Shown here: in pieces, positions 1 through 5,208 of the stretch
Position numbering within the stretch: position 1 is the first letter of the stretch
Layout of the letters: each line of letters begins with the position of its first letter
NCBI GenBank assembly: GCA_965368585.1
Contig: CBDUNM010000195.1
Coordinates: 1 to 8,700, forward strand
Length of the DNA: 8,700 nucleotides
DNA from: JARRQB01 sp965368585
GTDB lineage: Bacteria > Pseudomonadota > Gammaproteobacteria > Chromatiales > Chromatiaceae
Direction: 5' to 3'
Notes under the pieces: model-generated
Database searches by the model: none
What the model saw: only the letters and a program-made list of their open reading frames with translations
What the model was told of the DNA's origin: nothing
Translations under genes and position numbers: made by a program

Positions 1-2313
1 ACCGGATTGCATCACATGGTATTTGAGGTTGTGGACAACGCCATCGATGAGGCTCTGGCGGGATATTGCACGAACATCAATGTGTTGATTCATTCAGACG
101 ATTCCGTGACGGTTACCGACGACGGGCGTGGCATCCCCGTCGATATTCACTCCGAGGAGGGAATATCGGCCGCCGAGGTGATCATGACGGTGTTGCATGC
201 CGGTGGCAAGTTCGATGACAATTCGTACAAAGTATCGGGCGGGCTGCACGGTGTGGGTGTTTCGGTCGTCAACGCCTTGTCGGACGAGCTGCACCTGACA
301 ATCAAACGCGGGGGAAAGATCTACACGCAGACCTATCACCTGGGCGTACCCGAACACGACCTCGTCCAATCGGGACAAACGGAAGAAAGCGGTACGATAG
401 TGCGTTTTCACCCAAGCCCGAAAATCTTCACCGATACCGAATTTCATTACGATATCCTCGCCAAGCGACTGCGCGAACTTTCGTTCCTTAACTCCGGTGT
501 ACGTATTCATCTCAAGGACGAACGTTCCGACAAAGAAGATGTATTTGAGTACGAAGGAGGAATTCGTGCCTTTGTAGAGCACCTCAACCGAAACAAATCT
601 CCCTTGCACCCACATGTATTTCACTTCACGGCCGAGAAGGATGACGTCATCGTCGAACTCGCGATGCAATGGAACGAGTCTTACCAGGAGAGTATTTTTT
701 GCTTTACCAACAATATCCCGCAGCGCGACGGCGGTACTCACCTGGCGGGATTCCGCGCTGGATTGACGCGAACCCTCAATAGCTATATTGACAAAGAGGG
801 CCTTGCCAGCAAGCAGAAAGTGAACACCACCGGTGACGATGCGCGCGAAGGGTTAACGGCAGTGTTGTCGGTAAAGGTACCAGATCCGAAATTTTCGTCC
901 CAAACCAAGGACAAACTCGTCTCCTCCGAAGTCAAGGGTATCGTCGAAGCCTTGTTGTCCGAAAAACTCGGTGAGTACCTCATTGAGAACCCTGCCGAGG
1001 CAAAAGCCATTTCGGCCAAAATGATCGATGCCGCACGAGCCCGCGAGGCTGCGCGCAAGGCCCGTGAAATGACTCGGCGCAAGGGTGTCCTCGATGTCGC
1101 TGGCCTACCCGGAAAACTGGCTGACTGCCAGGAAAAAGATCCCGCAAAATCCGAACTCTACCTGGTGGAGGGTGATTCGGCCGGTGGTTCGGCAAAACAA
1201 GGCCGTGACCGTCGGTCTCAGGCAATTTTGCCGTTGAAGGGTAAGATTCTGAATGTCGAAAAGGCACGTTTCGACAAAATGCTGGCGTCTGCCGAGGTTG
1301 GCACATTGATCACCGCGTTGGGTTGCGGTATCGGACGCGAGGAGTTCAACCCCGACAAATTGCGCTACCATCGCGTTATTATCATGACAGACGCCGATGT
1401 TGACGGCGCGCACATTCGTACATTGCTCTTAACCTTTTTCTATAGACAGATGCCTGAATTGATAGAACGTGGGCATATCTACATCGCGCAGCCACCGCTC
1501 TTTAAGCTGAAAAAGGGCAAACAGGAGACGTATCTCAAGGACGATGTCGAGTTGAATGATCACCTGCTACGCACTGCCCTGGAAGGAGCGGCGTTACATG
1601 TGTCGGAAGCATCGCCACCTTTGGCAGAAGCGGCGCTCGAAGACCTGGCACGACGTTATATGTCCGTTTCGCGTTCGGTGCAGCGTTTGGGACGTCGGTA
1701 CGACGGGGACCTGATTGAACAACTGATTTATCTGCCGACATTGGGCGGCGACCAGATGGCTGACGAAGCCGCCTTCCTGCAATGGCTGGTTGACCTGGAA
1801 TCCAAGCTTAACGCAGAACGGGGTGTTTCGGATCGTTATCGCCTGCAACCGGCGCCAGCAACCGATTTGCATCCTGACGCAATTCGCGTGGAGCGCAGTA
1901 CGCACGGTATCGCAACCGAGCGGTTTCTTCCTTTGGAGTTTTTCCAGGGTGGTGAATACCGGCGTATTCGAGAACTCGGAGATCAACTCGATGGCTTACT
2001 GGCGGAGGATGCCTATGTGCGTCGCAGCGACCGACAGCGACCGGTCGTCAGCTTCAAACAAGCGCTGGATTGGTTATTCGAAGAGGCCAAACGAGGCCAG
2101 CATATTCAGCGCTACAAGGGCCTGGGTGAGATGAATGCCAGTCAGCTGTGGGAAACTACCATGGACCCAGAATCACGTCGTTTGTTGCAAGTGAAGATCG
2201 AAGACGTAGTGGGGTCAGATCAAGTTTTCACGACCTTGATGGGCGACCAAGTGGAGCCACGTCGTGATTTTATCGAGAAAAATGCGCTTTCAGTGGAAAA
2301 TCTTGATATATAG
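1..2313 (+). CDS. gyrB: DNA gyrase subunit B, 5'-truncated by window edge
   Basis: ATPase subunit of DNA gyrase, which with GyrA introduces negative supercoils into DNA in the cytoplasm. The frame is already open at base 1; the first codons (TGLHHM) match about residue 34 of E. coli GyrB, so some 33 codons are missing and 770 residues remain. Visible in order: GHKL ATPase with the catalytic Glu (25-27) and Asn (37-39) of EVVDN, DDGRGIP (about 118-138), the GGLHGVGVSVVNALS lid; the QTKDKL transducer loop; TOPRIM with EGDSAGG (Glu at 1168-1170), PLKGKIL, and DADVDG (1390 on); the gammaproteobacterial insertion; then QRYKGLGEMN and the PRRDFIE tail. The quinolone-associated Asp and Lys of EGDS and PLKGKIL and the coumarin-contact Arg in TIVRF are wild type. 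It converges on plsC; recF is expected upstream, outside the window. Identification is secure. Confidence 0.99.
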   Translation, partial: TGLHHMVFEVVDNAIDEALAGYCTNINVLIHSDDSVTVTDDGRGIPVDIHSEEGISAAEVIMTVLHAGGKFDDNSYKVSGGLHGVGVSVVNALSDELHLTIKRGGKIYTQTYHLGVPEHDLVQSGQTEESGTIVRFHPSPKIFTDTEFHYDILAKRLRELSFLNSGVRIHLKDERSDKEDVFEYEGGIRAFVEHLNRNKSPLHPHVFHFTAEKDDVIVELAMQWNESYQESIFCFTNNIPQRDGGTHLAGFRAGLTRTLNSYIDKEGLASKQKVNTTGDDAREGLTAVLSVKVPDPKFSSQTKDKLVSSEVKGIVEALLSEKLGEYLIENPAEAKAISAKMIDAARAREAARKAREMTRRKGVLDVAGLPGKLADCQEKDPAKSELYLVEGDSAGGSAKQGRDRRSQAILPLKGKILNVEKARFDKMLASAEVGTLITALGCGIGREEFNPDKLRYHRVIIMTDADVDGAHIRTLLLTFFYRQMPELIERGHIYIAQPPLFKLKKGKQETYLKDDVELNDHLLRTALEGAALHVSEASPPLAEAALEDLARRYMSVSRSVQRLGRRYDGDLIEQLIYLPTLGGDQMADEAAFLQWLVDLESKLNAERGVSDRYRLQPAPATDLHPDAIRVERSTHGIATERFLPLEFFQGGEYRRIRELGDQLDGLLAEDAYVRRSDRQRPVVSFKQALDWLFEEAKRGQHIQRYKGLGEMNASQLWETTMDPESRRLLQVKIEDVVGSDQVFTTLMGDQVEPRRDFIEKNALSVENLDI

Positions 2314-2336
2314 AAAAAACGCTGATTCCCCATCAG
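2314..2336 (-). terminator. weak intrinsic terminator of the plsC transcript
   Basis: Read on the minus strand, CTGAT (2336-2332), a GGGGA loop and ATCAG (2326-2322) form a 5-bp stem, then two bases and six T (2319-2314). Position and orientation fit the end of the gmhB-plsC message where it meets gyrB. The stem is short, so strength is doubtful. A second overlapping pairing, AGAGGTGTC (2335-2343) with GACGCCTTT (2359-2367) including two G-T pairs, could act on the gyrB side, but no T-run follows it. Confidence 0.4.
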
Positions 2337-2366
2337 AGGTGTCAAAAAAAGCCATCCAGACGCCTT

Positions 2367-2386
2367 TACTCCACAAGTTATCCACA
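2367..2386 (-). promoter_or_regulatory. DnaA box with tandem degenerate copy
   Basis: Positions 2378-2386 read TTATCCACA, the exact high-affinity DnaA consensus. Eleven bases away, 2367-2375 (TACTCCACA) matches it at 7 of 9 positions in the same orientation, giving on the minus strand TGTGGATAA-CT-TGTGGAGTA. Such helically phased tandem boxes occur in replication origins and DnaA-regulated promoters. The site lies just behind gyrB, and gyrB usually neighbours dnaA-dnaN-recF in this group. The box is seen directly; DnaA binding and any role in initiation, titration or gyrB/plsC control are inference. No AT-rich unwinding element or larger box cluster is visible here, so this is not a complete oriC. 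Confidence 0.5.
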
Positions 2387-2449
2387 GAATCGTCGCCCGT
2401 GACGGGAGTGGAAGCGAAAGTATTTGACGCAGGGTTCAGCTAATCGGAT

Positions 2450-3220
2450 TTAAGTCCTATTTTCTGTGCTGCGATCATTGTTTGCAAACAATATGGACGC
2501 CGACGGCGACGTTGGTAACTGCTCTTGAACAGCCTCGATCCAGGACTCTACTTCGCGCGTAATCTGCGCCGCGCTCAGTCCCTGCAACTCCATCGGTCGC
2601 CCAATAACGACCTGGATCGTGCCCGGATACTTTCTGATACCCCGGCGGCGCCAAAACACGCCCGCATTGTGTGCAATGGGAATTACCGGTACACCGGTCT
2701 TCTCGGCCAGTAGTCCACCGCCGATGCCATATTTCTTACGGACGCCCGGCGCGGTTCTGGTTCCCTCGGGGAAAATGATAACGGTGCGGCCTTTGTTCAA
2801 GCGATCGACACCCTGTTCAATGACCTGTCGGACTGCCTTCTTACCGGATTTTCGATCGATTGCTATTGAATCCAATGTGATCATCGCCCAACCGAAAACC
2901 GGTAACCAAATGAGTTCCCGTTTGAGCACCCAAGCCTGGTGATTCGGCACCAATCCGCGTAACGCGATCGTTTCCCAGGCCGACTGATGCTTGGACATAA
3001 TGATTGCAGGTGCCGTCGATAAGTGTTCCGCGCCTTTCAACTCATAGCGCAACCCGCAAATGGCGGCTTGCGACGCCAGGTTGAATCGCCCCCATGCGCT
3101 GGCCGTGGCTTGTCGCCAACCGACGGGCATTACCCATCCGGCCAATGCCAGAGGAATACCGAACACGGCGACAGAGGACATCAGAACGACGTAGTAAAGT
3201 ATCGAACGGACCAGAATCAC
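2450..3220 (-). CDS. plsC: 1-acyl-sn-glycerol-3-phosphate acyltransferase
   Basis: Adds the second acyl chain to lysophosphatidic acid, giving phosphatidic acid at the inner face of the cytoplasmic membrane, a step in phospholipid synthesis. 256 residues, normal for the PlsC/LPLAT family. Residues about 4-34 form one long hydrophobic segment, a likely membrane anchor. Motif I is HQSAWE (His78, Glu83), the HX4E variant instead of HX4D; motif II lies around IAIDRKSGKKA (119-129); motif III is FPEGTRT (150-156); motif IV is VPVIPIAHNAG (178-188). The hydrophilic tail after about 235 is probably dispensable. The start is GTG at 3218-3220, inside the stop of the gmhB-like gene (GTGA overlap), which suggests translational coupling. 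P. aeruginosa has a related acyltransferase (PA0005) at the same place beside gyrB. Family membership is firm; acyl-donor preference cannot be read from sequence. Confidence 0.95.
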   Translation of the reverse strand: MILVRSILYYVVLMSSVAVFGIPLALAGWVMPVGWRQATASAWGRFNLASQAAICGLRYELKGAEHLSTAPAIIMSKHQSAWETIALRGLVPNHQAWVLKRELIWLPVFGWAMITLDSIAIDRKSGKKAVRQVIEQGVDRLNKGRTVIIFPEGTRTAPGVRKKYGIGGGLLAEKTGVPVIPIAHNAGVFWRRRGIRKYPGTIQVVIGRPMELQGLSAAQITREVESWIEAVQEQLPTSPSASILFANNDRSTENRT

Positions 3221-3759
3221 CGCGCGATCTCTGTAGTCAGGACTTCAACGGCATGAGATAAGGTTTTGAATACTTCACTGGCGTGGTCATCCGCAGCGCC
3301 GTTGGGTTTGTTGTTGTTATCCGATCTGATGACGACGGGTCTGGCGCCAACCGCGATGGCCGGTAAAAAACGGTCCTGCGTACTGACAACGACGGGAACC
3401 TCGCCGAGCGACGAACCGAACCGCGCGCCTATTTCGGATAGCAGAGCCGAATCGAGCTGATCGCAGTCCGCTCCGGGGTTATTCTTGCCCGGTCGGAAAA
3501 ACACGCCGTCGATATGTCCCCCCACTCGTGCCAGTTGTTCGTGCATTTTTTCGTGTATCGCGTTCAATGTTTTTAGGTTTGTCGCACCCGATTCGAGCCC
3601 GGTCCGAAGTGTAACCACGGCTACCCTGTAGCCGAAGTGGTTCAAGCGCGCAATCGCCTCCAAACTACCTGGCACGGCAATCCATTCGCCCGCCGACTTG
3701 ATGTAGTCGTTCGAAGCGAAGTTGATCACGCCGTCTCGAACGACAATGAACAAGCGCAT
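3217..3759 (-). CDS. GmhB-like HAD protein with erased active site (probable pseudoenzyme)
   Basis: Homologous over its length to GmhB, the HAD phosphatase that removes the 7-phosphate of D-glycero-D-manno-heptose 1,7-bisphosphate in lipopolysaccharide core synthesis. 180 residues, normal length, no frameshift; ATG start with GAGG about 12 bases upstream. Scaffold parts survive: RDGVIN (8-13), DYIKSAGEW (18-26), PGSLEAIARLN (30-40), HIDGVFF (82-88), VGARPVVI. The chemistry does not. By my reading against the family pattern, the motif I nucleophile Asp is Val7 (second Asp, Asp9, kept); motif II TNQSG is TLRTG (50-54); zinc Cys-X-His is Arg89-Pro-Gly91; of Cys-X-Cys only Cys99 remains; the motif III Arg-Lys is Asp100-Gln101; motif IV GDxxxD is Val125-Ser126...Arg130. 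Phosphatase activity is therefore unlikely. It overlaps plsC by four bases and sits between plsC and glyS as gmhB (PA0006) does in Pseudomonas, so it is the positional orthologue. It may be a pseudoenzyme, or a decaying gene kept open by coupling to plsC. Confidence 0.85.
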   Translation of the reverse strand: MRLFIVVRDGVINFASNDYIKSAGEWIAVPGSLEAIARLNHFGYRVAVVTLRTGLESGATNLKTLNAIHEKMHEQLARVGGHIDGVFFRPGKNNPGADCDQLDSALLSEIGARFGSSLGEVPVVVSTQDRFLPAIAVGARPVVIRSDNNNKPNGAADDHASEVFKTLSHAVEVLTTEIAR

Positions 3760-4016
3760 GCGACAATATACCTCGTAGCAAAAAGCGAATGCGCAGTTTA
3801 GGTACTTTCCCCGACGCTTTCACCTCACTTGTCTGTACGAACTCGACTTAACTTTTTCCCTGCGTAATAAGTAAGTACATACTTACGATAATCTTCAGTT
3901 GGCAGAGACACGTATTCCTACAGCCGGCGTTTCCGTGGGTGTTCACCGTGCATAACATCCTGCCCCGGCCGAATGAAATATCGATCTGAGTTCAAGACCG
4001 CGCGAGCGACCCTGGC
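3760..4016. other. non-coding stretch upstream of the gmhB-like gene
   Basis: I see no gene here on either strand. It separates the binding-protein remnant from the gmhB-like gene and must hold any promoter for gmhB-plsC. A clear sigma70 pair could not be fixed. On the minus strand the AT-rich segment around 3866-3892, which contains the palindrome at 3871-3886, is the best candidate. The gmhB Shine-Dalgarno (GAGG) lies a few bases above 3759. Confidence 0.5.
3871..3886. promoter_or_regulatory. palindromic operator candidate upstream of gmhB-plsC
   Basis: GTAAGTA-CA-TACTTAC is a perfect 7-bp inverted repeat with a 2-base centre, in the AT-rich part of the spacer about 110 bases upstream of the gmhB-like start. 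A short, tight dyad in a promoter-like region suits a dimeric repressor such as a TetR- or GntR-type regulator. It has no T-run and only a 2-base centre, so a terminator is unlikely. No cognate regulator is encoded in the window. Confidence 0.35.
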
Positions 4017-4408
4017 TCAACGATGGCCCTCCCAAAACCAACGTTGGTACAGATAAACGTAGATGCCGTTCTCGTGCATTTTCAGCAAGGTACGATTCAG
4101 CGTTTCCAGCAATCCGCTGTTTTCGGGCAGTGTCTATGCCGTATTTCTCGAGTTTGAACTTTCCGTCGACCGAGTTCACCTTGCGCCGACCCTCGTCTGA
4201 CGCAAAATAAGTCGTGTACCACGGCGTAGAGATTTTGCGCCGTCATGGCCGCAGACTGTTGCTGGATAATGTCGAATTCCGCGTGACGAATCGACCTCTC
4301 TCTAAGAACTTCGCTGGTCGTTGACCCCGTCGTCATGCAAGTCACTGCCGATTGCTCCGCGGCCACGCCGATATTGTCAGGTCGATTGGCGAACGCAGGA
4401 TCACGCAC
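4017..4408 (-). pseudogene. remnant of polar amino-acid ABC transporter binding protein (SBP_bac_3 family)
   Basis: The C-terminal half of a periplasmic binding protein that can only be read by changing frame. Segment A (4408 to about 4223) gives RPDNIGVAA and TTGSTTSEVL, the loop that in this family contacts the ligand carboxylate. A one-base shift near 4222 leads into segment B (4221-4132) with WYTTYFASDEGRRKV and DGKFKLEKYGI. A second shift near 4131 leads into segment C (4130-4017) with LPENSGLLETLNRTLLKM and a tail ending YQRWFWEGHR-stop, the usual end of these proteins (LN-x-ALL-x-LHADGTYDRIYQRWFG-like). A stop sits just upstream at 4409-4411. The signal peptide and N-terminal lobe are missing, and no permease or ATPase gene is near. 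It is dead as a binding protein. The SBP_bac_3 assignment rests on motif recall; the ligand is unknown. Confidence 0.75.
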
Positions 4409-4426
4409 CTAACCGACTCATACGTA

Positions 4427-4456
4427 TTGCCTGCCAGGGTGGCGCTCAACTAATAT
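4427..4456 (+). promoter_or_regulatory. sigma70-like promoter of the 129-residue gene
   Basis: TTGCCT (4427-4432), an 18-base spacer and TAATAT (4451-4456) give a plausible sigma70 promoter, with transcription expected near 4463 and a leader of about 26 bases containing the Shine-Dalgarno. It lies just outside the 5' limit of the binding-protein remnant, so whatever removed the N-terminal half of that gene ended beside this promoter. Confidence 0.5.
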
Positions 4457-4488
4457 CTTGCGCTGAACCTTAGAGGAGGAATCGGCTC

Positions 4489-4878
4489 ATGGCGCTGCTT
4501 TACTCCATCGTCGAATCGCCCTCGCACCCAAACTTCTCCTCGTCTTACGTCAGGCTTGGGATCGACGAATTACGCTTTGGGACGATTCGAAAAGCCGTTC
4601 AGGCGCTGAAAAACAGACCGCCCGATATCGTGGTAGCAGAGTTTTTCTACGGGTACGGCAACAATTATGCGGGCGCCAATCTCGGCAACCTTGACGTACT
4701 GCTATCGAGTCTGCAGAAGTATTCGCCACGGGCGCGGGTGATCGTCATGGTCGCGAAAGATCAGCGTCCTTATGCCGCTCAACTCGGGGCGCGATTTCCG
4801 CTCGCCGCCATTCTCGAACACCCTGTAGAGGCCGTCAGTTTGGAACGCCAGCTCCAACAGGCTATTCCACACCGCTGA
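4489..4878 (+). CDS. conserved-looking protein of unknown function, receiver-like fold
   Basis: An intact 129-residue soluble protein with no signal peptide or membrane segment. The start is well supported: AGAGGAGG (4472-4479), one of the best Shine-Dalgarno sites in the window, ends 9 bases before the ATG, with a sigma70-like promoter upstream. I do not recognise a named family. The pattern suggests an alternating alpha/beta fold like a response-regulator receiver: strand PDIVVAEFF (45-53), helix NLDVLLSSLQKY (67-78), strand RVIVMVA (83-89), helix RPYAAQLGARF (93-103), strand LAAILEHPV (105-113), where HP recalls the receiver Lys-Pro. The expected phospho-acceptor Asp would be Glu51 and the conserved Thr/Ser is replaced around Ala89-Lys90, so canonical phosphorylation is not expected. 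Aromatic-rich FFYGYGNNYAG (52-62) is distinctive. It is the only intact gene between two pseudogenes and the only + strand gene between gyrB and the window end. The receiver idea is inference. Confidence 0.8.
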   Translation: MALLYSIVESPSHPNFSSSYVRLGIDELRFGTIRKAVQALKNRPPDIVVAEFFYGYGNNYAGANLGNLDVLLSSLQKYSPRARVIVMVAKDQRPYAAQLGARFPLAAILEHPVEAVSLERQLQQAIPHR

Positions 4879-4889
4879 ATTCGGGTACC

Positions 4890-4925
4890 CAGACGCGACC
4901 GTTCAACATTCCAGAGTCGCGTCTG
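4890..4925. terminator. 10-bp perfect hairpin between converging genes
   Basis: CAGACGCGAC (4890-4899) and GTCGCGTCTG (4916-4925) are exact reverse complements around a 16-base loop. The hairpin begins 12 bases past the stop of the 129-residue gene and overlaps the last codons of the MazG-like pseudogene coming from the other side. A strong GC stem between convergent genes suggests a two-way terminator or 3'-end stabiliser. Neither strand has a T-run after the stem, so factor-independent termination is doubtful. Confidence 0.4.
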
Positions 4926-5175
4926 TGAGCCGGTGCACTTGCGACTCCAACGCCGCGTCGAGATCGAGGTCAGCCGCAATCGCACTACCCATGACGAGGA
5001 TCTACAGATCCGCGAGTTCCTCCGCCAGCTGGTCATCATCGTTCATGCTTTTGGTTACGCGGGACGAAAACTTACCCAGCTCCTCGACCGTCAGCGCAAC
5101 GCGGTATATCAGCTCCTCGTTGCCGGTGCGTTTTCAGTCGTGCTTGTCGTGAAAGCCCTGCACGACCTTGAGCAT
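4903..5175 (-). pseudogene. MazG-like nucleotide pyrophosphohydrolase pseudogene, two in-frame stops
   Basis: Starting 33 bases after the glyS stop, one minus-strand frame reads MLKVVQGFHDKHD, stop (TGA at 5134-5136), KRTGNEELIYRVALTVEELG and on to MNDDDQLAEELADL, stop (TAG at 5002-5004), ILVMGSAIAADLDLDAALE, ending at a TGA (4903-4905). This is the all-alpha NTP pyrophosphohydrolase pattern: FHDKH, EELGxxS, EELADLLIL and an IAxDLDLExAF-like end. These enzymes hydrolyse (d)NTPs to monophosphate and pyrophosphate with Mg2+ held by Glu/Asp of EExxE and ExxD. Besides the two stops, the third Glu of the first motif appears as Lys (EELGK), so a metal ligand is also lost. The frame is otherwise continuous over 90 codons, indicating recent point decay. 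Housekeeping genes here show no internal stops, so recoding is unlikely. Motif match is strong; exact subfamily is not established. Confidence 0.75.
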
Positions 5176-5208
5176 CACCGCCCATGAACCGGGCCGGTTT
5201 CGACACCG

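Noticed and set aside
94..741. 215-codon minus-strand frame opposite gyrB
   Set aside because: Antisense shadow of gyrB with no domain signature or ribosome site.
2396..2406. CCCGTGACGGG dyad in the gyrB-plsC spacer
   Set aside because: Only four pairs around a three-base loop, with no T-run; within chance.
5002..5136. In-frame TGA and TAG as recoding (selenocysteine or pyrrolysine)
   Set aside because: Both fall at positions where the family normally has ordinary hydrophobic residues, a catalytic Glu is also lost, and I saw no recoding element. Nonsense decay is simpler.
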